Shown here: positions 6,855 to 14,698 of the stretch, in pieces
How the letters are laid out: each line of letters opens with the position of its first letter
How positions within the stretch are numbered: the first letter of the stretch is position 1
Source of the DNA: JBKHYJ01 sp046565505
Lineage (GTDB): Bacteria; Acidobacteriota; Blastocatellia; UBA7656
Reading direction: 5' to 3'
NCBI GenBank assembly: GCA_046565505.1
Contig: JBKHYJ010000081.1
Coordinates: 1 to 23,886 of the forward strand
Length of the DNA stretch: 23,886 bases
Notes under the pieces: model-generated
Seen by the model: only the letters and a program-made list of their open reading frames with translations
Databases searched by the model: none
What the model was told of the DNA's origin: nothing
Program-made: the position numbers and the translations under genes

Positions 6855-8093
6855 GTGGCGATTACGCGGAGGAAGTCTGTGGCAGTTGACGTGGATGGGG
6901 TGAAGGTGGGCGCGGGACACCCCATCGTCGTGCAGTCGATGACAAACACTGACACGGTTGACGTGGCGGCTACCGCGCTGCAAGTCGAGCAGCTGGCCCG
7001 CGCGGGCTCGGAGCTTGTGCGCGTAACCGTGAACACCCGGCAGGCCGCCGCCGCCGTGCCGCATATCGCCGAGCGGCTCGGCGAGCGGGGCGTGACAGTA
7101 CCGATTATCGGCGACTTTCATTACAACGGCCACATACTGCTCAAAGAGTTCCCGGACTGCGCAAGGGCGCTGGCGAAGTACCGCATCAATCCCGGCAACG
7201 TCGGCCCGGGCCAGCACCATGACAAGAACTTTCAGGCGATGATCGAAGTCGCTATCGAAAACGATAAGCCCGTGCGCATAGGAGTAAACTGGGGGTCGCT
7301 GGACCAGGGGCTCCTGACGAGGCTGATGGACGAAAACGCCGCGCGCCCCAACCCGAAGGACGCGCGCGAAGTCATGCATGAGGCCGTGGCGCTGAGCGCC
7401 CTCGAATCGGCAGAGCTGGCCGAGCGCATAGGACTCCCGCACGACCGGATAATTCTCAGCGCGAAGGTCTCCGAAGTTCAGGACTTGATCGCCATCTACG
7501 CCGACTTGGCGGCGCGTTGCGATTACCCTTTGCATTTGGGGCTCACGGAGGCGGGGATGGGGAGCAAGGGCGTCGTGGCTTCGACGGCGGCGCTGGCGGT
7601 CCTGTTGCAGCAAGGCATAGGCGACACGATCCGCGTGTCGCTGACGCCGCGGCCCGGGGGCGACCGCACGGAAGAGGTCATCGTCGCCCAGCAGATACTT
7701 CAGACCATGGGGCTGCGCAGCTTCATCCCCCTTGTGACGGCCTGCCCCGGGTGCGGCAGAACCACGAGCACGCTGTTTCAGGAGATGGCAGAAGACATTC
7801 AAAATTACATACGCGACCGCATGCCCGCCTGGAGAGAGAAATACATCGGCGTCGAAGAATTGAAAGTCGCCGTCATGGGGTGCGTGGTCAATGGCCCGGG
7901 CGAATCCAAGCACGCCAACATAGGCATATCACTGCCGGGGACGGGGGAAGAACCGCGCGCCCCCGTTTACGTGGATGGCAGCAAATTCGTCACGCTCCAG
8001 GGCCCGTCGATAGTGCCCGACTTCATCCGCATACTGGACGAATACATAGAGGCGCGGTTCGCAAGAAACGAGGAAGCCCTCTCTTCCGTCTAG
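6855..8093 (+). CDS. ispG: 4-hydroxy-3-methylbut-2-enyl diphosphate synthase (IspG/GcpE)
   Basis: IspG catalyses the penultimate step of the MEP isoprenoid pathway, converting MEcPP to HMBPP with a 4Fe-4S cluster in the cytosol. The 412-aa product is the short two-domain bacterial type. It starts with the TIM-barrel sequence PIVVQSMTNTDT and includes NPGNVG. The cluster ligands are Cys297 and Cys300 (ACPGCGRT) and Cys343 (MGCVVNGPGE), with the conserved glutamate at 350, seven residues after the last Cys as in E. coli. The TPRPGG segment is also present. The start is GTG at 6855 with AAAGGAG at 5 nt. The gene is monocistronic, with its own promoter and a hairpin 14 nt past the stop. No other MEP-pathway gene is in the window. 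Confidence 0.96.
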   Translation: MAITRRKSVAVDVDGVKVGAGHPIVVQSMTNTDTVDVAATALQVEQLARAGSELVRVTVNTRQAAAAVPHIAERLGERGVTVPIIGDFHYNGHILLKEFPDCARALAKYRINPGNVGPGQHHDKNFQAMIEVAIENDKPVRIGVNWGSLDQGLLTRLMDENAARPNPKDAREVMHEAVALSALESAELAERIGLPHDRIILSAKVSEVQDLIAIYADLAARCDYPLHLGLTEAGMGSKGVVASTAALAVLLQQGIGDTIRVSLTPRPGGDRTEEVIVAQQILQTMGLRSFIPLVTACPGCGRTTSTLFQEMAEDIQNYIRDRMPAWREKYIGVEELKVAVMGCVVNGPGESKHANIGISLPGTGEEPRAPVYVDGSKFVTLQGPSIVPDFIRILDEYIEARFARNEEALSSV

Positions 8094-8107
8094 GCGATAA
8101 AGAGCCT

Positions 8108-8137
8108 GCCGCGCGCGGGTCTCCCTCCGCGCGCGGC
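8108..8137. terminator. 11-bp perfect hairpin between convergent ispG and M1 peptidase genes
   Basis: GCCGCGCGCGG (8108-8118) pairs exactly with 8127-8137 around an 8-nt loop. It lies in the 87-nt gap between the two stop codons. The minus-strand exit has CTCTTTAT, a weak U-rich tail; the plus-strand exit has none. Confidence 0.5.
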
Positions 8138-8180
8138 TCAGACGAGGCGGCGCGAATGGTGTCTCCGGGAGCCTGCCTTC

Positions 8181-10676
8181 TTACTTCTTGGAGTTTTTTA
8201 TCTGTGTAATCACGGCGTTGATCGCCTGCTTGAAGACGCCGGAAAAGTCCTGCGATTTCGCCGCTTCTTCGAGCGCGGGGACTGCCCTCGGGTCGCCGAG
8301 CGTGCCGAGGGCTTGAATCGCGGAGTAGCGGGCCTGCGGGGATTTCTCTTTGAGCACGCTGATGAGGGCCTTAAAGGCGCGGTCGTCCCCTTTACCTGTC
8401 GCCGCGATAACCTGAAATGCCGCCGTCCGCAGGCTCTCGGGGTTCGCGGGCGCGGCGTACTTCAAGCCCATTTCCAGCGCGCGGGGGTCTTTGAGCGCCG
8501 CGAGTCCTGCGAGCACGCCTGCCCGTATCACGCCTTGCCATGACTCCAGCTTCAGGGCGCCCGAGAGGATGTCGAAAGCCCTGGGCGAGCCGCTCTGCCC
8601 TAGCGCCGTGGCGGCCTCCGCTATGGCAAAGTAGCTCGGGTCGGAGGTTATGATCGCCTCGTAAAAGTCCGCCAGTTTCGGGTCGTTGAAAGCAGCAAGG
8701 CCCTTTATGGCCTCGCGGCGGACGCGCGAATCCGCGTCCTTCGCCGCCCGCATAAGCGCGTCGCGGGACGACTCGGTCTTGAGCTGGGCCAGCGCCTTCA
8801 CGGCCTCTATGCGCACGCCCCAGAATGGGTCTTTGAGCGCAGCGGCGGCCAGGGCGTTGGCGGCCGGCGCGCCCTCATGTGACTTGAGCTCGATTGCCGC
8901 CAGCACGCGCCCTATGCTGTCCTTGCCGTTTAGCAGGTGGTAGGCTGTCTGTTCGTCGCCCCTGTTGAACTTCACCTGCTTAATCAGATAATTGCCTTTG
9001 TCGAACTCTATAATCAGCGGCCTTGAGTCAACGGCGAAGGCGAACTCCTTCTCACGCTTGTCGATCCACACGCGGTGGACCTTTTCGCCTGACGCGGTGG
9101 TTATGGCGATGTCGACCGGCATCGTGAAGAAATCGGGCGACGAAAACCACGTGCGCGTCTGGTCGGGCTTCTGCGCCTGCTTCACCGTGAGCTTCACGGA
9201 CCTCGCGCCCTCGTCGTAGCTCGACGTGATCTCGAACTCCGGGTGCCCCATCTTATAGACCCACTCGTCGAAGAACCATTGAAGGTTCTGCCCCGTCGCC
9301 TCCTCGATGGCTACGACGAGCTGCTGAGTTTCGACGTTCTGCCACTGGTACTTCCTGACGTAATGATTCAGCGCCTTCCAGAAGGACTCTTCCCCCAGGA
9401 CGAACCGCAGCATGTTCAGGACCGCCCCGCCGCGCGGGTAAGGGTAAACGTCGAACAGAGAGTCGGGGTCCGGGTAACGCCTGGTGACTATGGGCCGGCG
9501 GCTGCCGGCCGCCCATGCCTGGTGATAGGCCTGCTGGTTGCCGAGCATCTCGTAAAGGTATTCGTCCCTCCCCTTGTCGTGCTCGACCCAGGCGGCCTCC
9601 ATGAAGGTCGCGAACGACTCATTCAGCCACAGGTCGCTCCAGTCTCTGCACGTCAGCATGTCGCCGAACCACGAGTGCGCAAGCTCGTGCGCGATCAGGC
9701 CGTCGGAAGAGAGGTCGAGGCGCGCCCGCTTGTCGAGCACGGCGGTCTCTTGCAACGTGGTCGCGGTGATGTTCTCCATCCCGCCGCCGAAATCGCGCAC
9801 GGTCGTCTGGGCGTACTTGACGTAAGGGAAATCGAACCCGAGCCTCCCCGAAAAGAAAGACATCATTTGCCCGATCTTGCCGAAGGAGCCGCGCGCATTC
9901 TCCACCTCGCCGGCGTAGACGTAAGACTCTATGGGGGTGTTTTTGAATTGATCTTTCACGACGGCGAATTCGCCCACGATGATCGAGACCAGGTAGCTCG
10001 AATAAGGCTTGTCCATCTTCCAGTGAAAGGTCCGCGTCTTCTTCGCGGGGTCATACTGCGAGCTTACGAGGCCGCCGTTGGAGATGACCTGGTAATTCTG
10101 ATCGACGGTCGCGATCAGCTCGGTGGTCGCCTTGTCGTTCGGGTAGTCGTAACATGGGAACCAGTAATGATTATCCTGCGACTCGCCCTGCGACCAGATC
10201 TGATGCGGCCGCGCCGGGTCGTCTTCCGTCGGCGTTATGAATGTGAGGCCCCGCCTCGGCGTCGCCGCGTAATTGATCGCGATGACCACGTCGGACCCGG
10301 CCGCGTAGGCGCGGTCGAGCGAGATGTAGAGCTTTTCGTCATTCTCGTAGCGGTACTTGAGTGGCCCGCCGCCCGCGAGCCTCACCGAATTAATGGTCAT
10401 GTCGCCGGCGTCAAGCTCTATCTCCTTCACGTCGCTCTTGAACGGCCTCAGAGTGATGGTGGTCTCGCCCGCGACCGACTGCTTCGCCCAGTCGAAGCTG
10501 ACGGCGATGCGGTAATGCTGCACGTCATAATCATGGCTGCGCGGCCACTGGTAGGGCGGCGCCTCGGGCGACTGCGCGGGCGCTTGCGCAAAGGACGATA
10601 TGGGAGAGAGGGCGAGGGCGAAAGCGAGCGCCATCGCTCGCGCAGACTTTAGCCAGGTTAAGCGGGGTCGGTTCAT
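8181..10676 (-). CDS. Secreted M1-family aminopeptidase with C-terminal HEAT-like repeats
   Basis: The 831-aa protein has a signal peptide (about 1-30, ending SSFA-QAP), so it is exported, probably to the periplasm. The gluzincin aminopeptidase core carries the exopeptidase motif GGGMEN (297-302) and the zinc site HELAH (His330, Glu331, His334) with Glu353 in LNESFATF. A Tyr-containing PYPRGGAVLNML segment follows. Residues about 620-831 contain repeated two-helix units with DxxVRxxA-like patterns (WGVRIEAVKALAQL; SRVRREAIKGLAAF; PQARYSAIQALGTLGDPRAVPAL), that is, HEAT-type repeats in place of the usual ERAP-like helical domain. The ATG at 10676 has GGAGG 4 nt upstream. The gene is convergent with ispG and divergent from an M48 protease. 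It probably trims peptides in the envelope. Confidence 0.93.
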   Translation of the reverse strand: MNRPRLTWLKSARAMALAFALALSPISSFAQAPAQSPEAPPYQWPRSHDYDVQHYRIAVSFDWAKQSVAGETTITLRPFKSDVKEIELDAGDMTINSVRLAGGGPLKYRYENDEKLYISLDRAYAAGSDVVIAINYAATPRRGLTFITPTEDDPARPHQIWSQGESQDNHYWFPCYDYPNDKATTELIATVDQNYQVISNGGLVSSQYDPAKKTRTFHWKMDKPYSSYLVSIIVGEFAVVKDQFKNTPIESYVYAGEVENARGSFGKIGQMMSFFSGRLGFDFPYVKYAQTTVRDFGGGMENITATTLQETAVLDKRARLDLSSDGLIAHELAHSWFGDMLTCRDWSDLWLNESFATFMEAAWVEHDKGRDEYLYEMLGNQQAYHQAWAAGSRRPIVTRRYPDPDSLFDVYPYPRGGAVLNMLRFVLGEESFWKALNHYVRKYQWQNVETQQLVVAIEEATGQNLQWFFDEWVYKMGHPEFEITSSYDEGARSVKLTVKQAQKPDQTRTWFSSPDFFTMPVDIAITTASGEKVHRVWIDKREKEFAFAVDSRPLIIEFDKGNYLIKQVKFNRGDEQTAYHLLNGKDSIGRVLAAIELKSHEGAPAANALAAAALKDPFWGVRIEAVKALAQLKTESSRDALMRAAKDADSRVRREAIKGLAAFNDPKLADFYEAIITSDPSYFAIAEAATALGQSGSPRAFDILSGALKLESWQGVIRAGVLAGLAALKDPRALEMGLKYAAPANPESLRTAAFQVIAATGKGDDRAFKALISVLKEKSPQARYSAIQALGTLGDPRAVPALEEAAKSQDFSGVFKQAINAVITQIKNSKK

Positions 10677-10748
10677 GCTGCCTCCGTTGGCGTGAGCGGT
10701 TTGAGATTACGAGCGGGCATACCTTCGATAGTCCCACCGTAGATTCTG

Positions 10749-10772
10749 CCGCCCGCTTTGTCAAGCGGGCGG
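10749..10772. repeat. 10-bp perfect inverted repeat containing a minus-strand TTGACA
   Basis: CCGCCCGCTT (10749-10758) and AAGCGGGCGG (10763-10772) flank a 4-nt loop. Read on the minus strand, positions 10764-10759 spell the consensus -35 TTGACA, with TACGGT 17 nt downstream (3/6). It lies about 75 nt upstream of the M1 gene. It could be an operator over a promoter or a leader hairpin. Confidence 0.4.
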
Positions 10773-10837
10773 ACGTTAAATAAGCCTGATCCGCCCGGCC
10801 GGCGGGTTATCTGAAATGTCACGCCGGCCACTTTCAT

Positions 10838-10866
10838 TTGACATTTGACATGACTATTGATATTTC
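10838..10866 (+). promoter_or_regulatory. Possible promoter of the M48 protease gene
   Basis: TTGACA (10838-10843) is a perfect -35 box, with TATTTC (10861-10866) 17 nt downstream as a weak -10 (3/6). A second TTGACA overlaps the spacer at 10845-10850, forming a 7-bp tandem repeat. The implied leader is about 140 nt. Confidence 0.35.
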
Positions 10867-11015
10867 TTGCGCGCACATCGATTCGGGGCCGCCCGGCGTA
10901 ACAGAGCCGGGGCCGCGCCTCAGGTTGGGCGTAAGGCCTATAAACAAGAAGCTCTATTTGCGCGCCGCCGGGCACATGCAGCCCGCCGCCTGTCATTTAA
11001 TTTAGGAGGACCAAC

Positions 11016-12881
11016 ATGTCAAATCGTGTCTCTCGCCTCTTCGCCGCCGGGCTCACGGCGCTGTTGCTGGTTACCGTGACGGCGGCCCCGGCCTCCGCCG
11101 CACGCAGTGATGAGCGGCCGCAGGAAAAGGATTCCGGCAAGGATAAGAAGGATAAGAAAGAAAAGAAGGACGACAAGGACGACAAGGACAAGCCCAGCAA
11201 GCAGGAACGCGAGTACCAAAAGATAAAGCAGTACAGCGAAGAACTGTACTCCAGGGACGCGGCCTTCCACGACGCGGTCGAGGAAGCCTACCGCCAGAAG
11301 CAGCGCGAGCACAGCGAGTTCGCCTTCGACGTGAACACGCGCGACGCCTCGGACGAAAAGATCATGCGCACGGGCGACAAGCTGAAAGTGTTCGATTCTC
11401 TTTATGACAACCCGCTCGTGCAGGATTACGTTAACCGGCTGGGCCAGTCGCTCGTGCCGAAGAACTCGGCGCGCCTGTACGCGTTCAAGGTCACGCTGAA
11501 CCCGATACCGGAGGCGCGGTCGCTTTCGACGGGCACGATCTACGTGTCGTCGGGGCTCATCTCCCTGGCGGATAACGAGGCGCAGCTAGCCTACATACTG
11601 GGCCACGAGATAGCGCATATCGAGAAGGACCACTGGCATGACGACGTGCTCGTCGCGCATGGCATGGACCGCTACAACGAAAAGCAGCAGAAGAAGCGCG
11701 CGATCTTCAGCGCCGTGGCGACCGTCGCGACCGGGGGGGTGTTCAAGGCCGCCGGGGGCTCTTTCCTGGAAGGCGCGGGCCTCGCGCTCGTCATCGCGCC
11801 CACGCTGCTCAAGTACATCATGCCGAACGCGACGGTGACCTGGGATAAGTCGCAGGAGGACGAGGCGGACCGCCTGGGCCTACAGTATATGCTCGACCGG
11901 AACTATGACCCGCGCGAGGCGCCGAAGTTCTACGCGGGCCTCAAGGACACTTCCAACCGCGACCGCCGCACGGGGCTCGGCTTCATAGGCGAGGCGAGCC
12001 GCGTCGAAGAGCGCACGCAACAGGTCGGCCTCCTGCTCGTCGAATACGCGCCGCTCATGTCGTCGAAGCAGCTCGCCATCGGCTCGACCAGCCTCGCGCT
12101 GCGAAACAACGCTCTGAGGAATTCGATCCAAACAGCCGCGCCCCAGCCCGCAGCACCCGCGACCGTCTCCACCCCTGACCCCGGCAAGCAAATGAACCCT
12201 TCGCGCGACGCCGAAGGGCGGCAGAGGGCCGCGGAGAAGCAGGTCAGCGGCCAGATGTCGGCCGAGATTCAGGCCAAGCTTGATTCGGGCGAGCTGATAG
12301 GGAGCAGCGGCGAATTTGAGGCCGTCATGGCCGAGCTTAAGCGCGACAACGGCGTGCGCGCCTATTATTACGATATGTTTCAGATGGCCCGCGACAACCT
12401 GCAAGAGTCGCTGATGATCCGCTCCAACGACCCGCATGCACACCTCTACTACGGCAAGGTGCTGAAGTTGACTGCGCGCACGCCGGACGAGAAGAGGCGC
12501 GCTCTCTCGGAGTTCGTAAAGGCAATCGAGCTGGACAGGAGGCGCGTGCTGCCCGAGGCGCACCTGCACCGCGCGCTGGCTATGATAGAGAGCAGGGACT
12601 CCTCGCAGACGCGGGACATAGTCGAGAGCTTGAAGGAGTACGTCAGCCTGTATCAGCGCGAGAACAGCGGGACCCTGCCTCCGAACATGGAAGTCATTTA
12701 TGACTACCTACAGGAGGCCGGGGAGATGACCTGGGCGGCGAGGCCGGCCATGAATGTCTCGACCAAAAACATTGACCCGCTTACTACGGCCCCGGGCGCG
12801 GTGACGAGGCCCGCCGAGCCAGCTCCGGCGCCTGCGGCCGAGCCGCAGCCCCAGAGGCCCCGCCCGACCCGTAAGCCATAG
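11016..12881 (+). CDS. Exported M48-family metalloprotease with TPR-like C-terminal region
   Basis: The 621-aa protein starts with a signal peptide (about 1-29, ending ASA). A Lys/Asp-rich low-complexity linker follows at 36-62. The M48 zinc protease domain has HEIAH (His197, Glu198, His201) and the third ligand Glu281 in EDEADRLG. A hydrophobic stretch at about 228-270 lies between the two, as in other exported M48 proteins. Residues about 430-560 look helical and TPR-like (AHLYYGKVLKLTARTPDEKRRALSEFVKAIEL). The tail is Pro/Ala-rich. Relatives such as BepA act in outer-membrane quality control, but that role is only inferred here. AGGAGG lies 6 nt before the ATG. A caspase-like gene follows 70 nt later on the same strand. 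Confidence 0.92.
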   Translation: MSNRVSRLFAAGLTALLLVTVTAAPASAARSDERPQEKDSGKDKKDKKEKKDDKDDKDKPSKQEREYQKIKQYSEELYSRDAAFHDAVEEAYRQKQREHSEFAFDVNTRDASDEKIMRTGDKLKVFDSLYDNPLVQDYVNRLGQSLVPKNSARLYAFKVTLNPIPEARSLSTGTIYVSSGLISLADNEAQLAYILGHEIAHIEKDHWHDDVLVAHGMDRYNEKQQKKRAIFSAVATVATGGVFKAAGGSFLEGAGLALVIAPTLLKYIMPNATVTWDKSQEDEADRLGLQYMLDRNYDPREAPKFYAGLKDTSNRDRRTGLGFIGEASRVEERTQQVGLLLVEYAPLMSSKQLAIGSTSLALRNNALRNSIQTAAPQPAAPATVSTPDPGKQMNPSRDAEGRQRAAEKQVSGQMSAEIQAKLDSGELIGSSGEFEAVMAELKRDNGVRAYYYDMFQMARDNLQESLMIRSNDPHAHLYYGKVLKLTARTPDEKRRALSEFVKAIELDRRRVLPEAHLHRALAMIESRDSSQTRDIVESLKEYVSLYQRENSGTLPPNMEVIYDYLQEAGEMTWAARPAMNVSTKNIDPLTTAPGAVTRPAEPAPAPAAEPQPQRPRPTRKP

Positions 12882-12886
12882 CCCGC

Positions 12887-12932
12887 GCCGGCGGCCGGTC
12901 GGAGCCTGACGCGGGTTCTGACCGGCCCCGGC
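12887..12932 (+). repeat. Hairpin between M48 and caspase-like genes
   Basis: Arms 12887-12900 and 12920-12932 pair over 13 bp with one bulged C and a 19-nt loop, starting 6 nt after the M48 stop. It is followed by AATTTC, too few T for a strong intrinsic terminator. It could partly separate expression of the two genes. Confidence 0.4.
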
Positions 12933-12951
12933 AATTTCAACAGGTGCCGTA

Positions 12952-14598
12952 ATGCGAAGACCCTGCTCAGCCATGCTCGTTCTGCTGGCCTTCACGCTCC
13001 CGGCGCTGACGCGAGGCGCCGCGCCATTCTGCTATGGCGTGACGGCCGAAGAGTCGCTGCGGAAGCCCTTCAGGCTCGAACTGCCCGAAATCGGCGTGAC
13101 GGTCACCGAGGCGGAAGCAAAGATACCTCGGTCGGACCTGCACCAGATACGGCTGCGCGTGCTCAAGCCCTACACGGATTCTATCGACTTCGGGAAGGTA
13201 TACACATCGATCAATGGCGAGTCGTCCGGGACCATCCAGAGGAAGAACGCGGATAACAGCGGCTACGTAATCACGTGCGACCTCGATTTGAAGCAGCGGT
13301 TTCGATTGAAGCCGGGCAAGAACGTGATTGAGATAAGCGCGGTGGACAGGGGCGGCCGCTCTTATTACGCCTCGTACGTTCTGCTGGCGGGCGCAACGGG
13401 CGGCGTTGACGCCGGGGCCTCGAAGGCCGCCTCGGTCGAGTACGCGCATGTGAGCGAAGGCGACGATCGCGAGCCCCCGACCGTAGATATGATCGAGCCG
13501 AAGGCCGCGATTTATTTGCCGGGCGATTCCGGGACCGCAAGGGTGCGCGGCCTGGTCGCCGACAACTCCGGCCGAGTCGCCTCCGTCACGGTCAATGGCC
13601 AACCGGCCTCGCTCTCGGCCGCGGGCGGCGGGAGGGCCTTGTCCGTCGCGCCCGCCGCGAAGCAGGCGGCCGGCCAGAAGGCGTTCGACCACGCCGCCGC
13701 GATCCCTGCCGGCATGCCTTACCTAGTCGTCGAGGCGAAGGATTACGCCGGAAACCTGACGCGCGTCTTAATCCCCGTGCAGCGGCGCGAGGCGCTCGTG
13801 TCGGCTCAATTCAAGGGGCGGAAGTTTGCGCTCATCATAGGCGTGTCGCTCTACAAGTATCACGATGGCGGGCTGAACGACCTGGCCTACGCCGACGCCG
13901 ACGCCCGCGCCATCCGGGACTTCCTGCAACGCCGCGAAGGCGGCGGGTTCTCGCCTTCGGATATTCTCTACTTAGAGAACGCGCAGGCCACGGCGGCGGC
14001 GGTACGCCAAGCGATGTCTTCATTCCTGGGGAGGGCGGGGAGGGATGACCTCCTGTTCATCTTTTTGGCGTCGCACGGGGCGCCCGACCCCTACGACCCG
14101 AGCAAGCTTTATTTCCTGTTGCATGACACTAAAGTTGCCGACATGGCGAACACCGCGCTGCCGATGAGTGAGTTGAAGGACGAGCTTGAAACCAGGGTGC
14201 GCGCGGCCCGCGCCGTGGTCCTGATTGACACCTGCCACAGCGCGGGGTTGAGCGGCAAGCAACTGGTGGGGACCCGCGCGCTGGAGAACAACCTCGTCAA
14301 CCTCTACGTCACGAAGCTGTATAAAGAGGAAGGCAGGGCCGTCATGACCTCTTCGGACGTGAGCGAAGTGTCGCAGGAGGGCGCGCGGTGGGGCGGCGGG
14401 CATGGCGTCTTCACCTTCGCCATTCTGGAAGCGTTCGGGGGCGCGGCGGATGCGAACCGCGACAGGCTGATTACGGCGGGGGAGCTGTTCGACTACGTGC
14501 GGGACCGCGTTCGGCTTGAGACATCATTTCAACAGAACCCGACGGCCCTGCCCGGACTCAACGCGGAGCTTACGCTCGCCGCCGTCGGTAAGAGGTGA
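12952..14598 (+). CDS. Exported caspase-like (peptidase C14) cysteine protease
   Basis: The 548-aa protein has an N-terminal hydrophobic signal (about 1-23). Two beta-rich, probably Ig-like regions follow at about 38-147 and 172-277; the second contains ADNSGRVASVTVNGQ and ends EAKDYAGNLT. The caspase-fold domain starts at about 289 (GRKFALIIGVSLYK). The catalytic dyad is His375 (FLASHGAP) and Cys428 (IDTCHSAG), with Asp426 two residues before the Cys as in metacaspases/orthocaspases. The family segment RWGGGHGVFTFAILEAFGG and a DANRDRLITAGELFDYV module come after. All active-site residues are intact. The ATG at 12952 has a modest AGGTG 6 nt upstream. Its substrate is unknown; it is probably in the same transcript as the M48 protease. 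Confidence 0.9.
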   Translation: MRRPCSAMLVLLAFTLPALTRGAAPFCYGVTAEESLRKPFRLELPEIGVTVTEAEAKIPRSDLHQIRLRVLKPYTDSIDFGKVYTSINGESSGTIQRKNADNSGYVITCDLDLKQRFRLKPGKNVIEISAVDRGGRSYYASYVLLAGATGGVDAGASKAASVEYAHVSEGDDREPPTVDMIEPKAAIYLPGDSGTARVRGLVADNSGRVASVTVNGQPASLSAAGGGRALSVAPAAKQAAGQKAFDHAAAIPAGMPYLVVEAKDYAGNLTRVLIPVQRREALVSAQFKGRKFALIIGVSLYKYHDGGLNDLAYADADARAIRDFLQRREGGGFSPSDILYLENAQATAAAVRQAMSSFLGRAGRDDLLFIFLASHGAPDPYDPSKLYFLLHDTKVADMANTALPMSELKDELETRVRAARAVVLIDTCHSAGLSGKQLVGTRALENNLVNLYVTKLYKEEGRAVMTSSDVSEVSQEGARWGGGHGVFTFAILEAFGGAADANRDRLITAGELFDYVRDRVRLETSFQQNPTALPGLNAELTLAAVGKR

Positions 14599-14623
14599 AG
14601 CCGGCGGGCTACATGCGCAAAGC

Positions 14624-14667
14624 GGGGCGCGGCCATCCCTGTCCGGTTCGGGATTAAGCCGCGCCCC
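14624..14667 (+). terminator. Terminator-like hairpin after the caspase-like gene
   Basis: GGGGCGCGGC (14624-14633) and GCCGCGCCCC (14658-14667) form a perfect 10-bp stem; ATCCC/GGGAT inside the loop extends the structure. The next 30 nt are T-rich but interrupted (TTCGTTCGATTCGTTCTC). It begins 26 nt past the stop, before a convergent gene. Confidence 0.6.
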
Positions 14668-14698
14668 TGATTCGTTCGATTCGTTCTCTTTCTTACCT

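Larger units (their letters stand above)
10677..11015. other. Intergenic region between divergent M1 and M48 protease genes
   Basis: These 339 nt hold no convincing gene. Visible elements are a 10-bp hairpin at 10749-10772 on the M1 side, two consensus TTGACA hexamers at 10838-10843 and 10845-10850 on the + strand, an 8-bp direct repeat GGGGCCGC (10886-10893, 10908-10915), and AGGAGG at 11004-11009 serving the M48 gene. It presumably carries the promoters of both genes. Confidence 0.6.

Noticed and set aside
6756..7913. Long open frame of 385 aa antisense to ispG
   Set aside because: It mirrors a certain ispG, has no ribosome site and gives a low-complexity His/Arg/Val-rich protein; GC-rich codon bias on the sense strand keeps this frame open.
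9243..10652. Open frame of 469 aa antisense to the M1 peptidase gene
   Set aside because: It is Arg/Val/His-rich without domain patterns and lies fully opposite a gene with intact HELAH and GGMEN motifs.
11880..12569. Antisense open frame within the M48 gene
   Set aside because: Shadow frame; the sense strand has the signal peptide, HEIAH and a perfect ribosome site.
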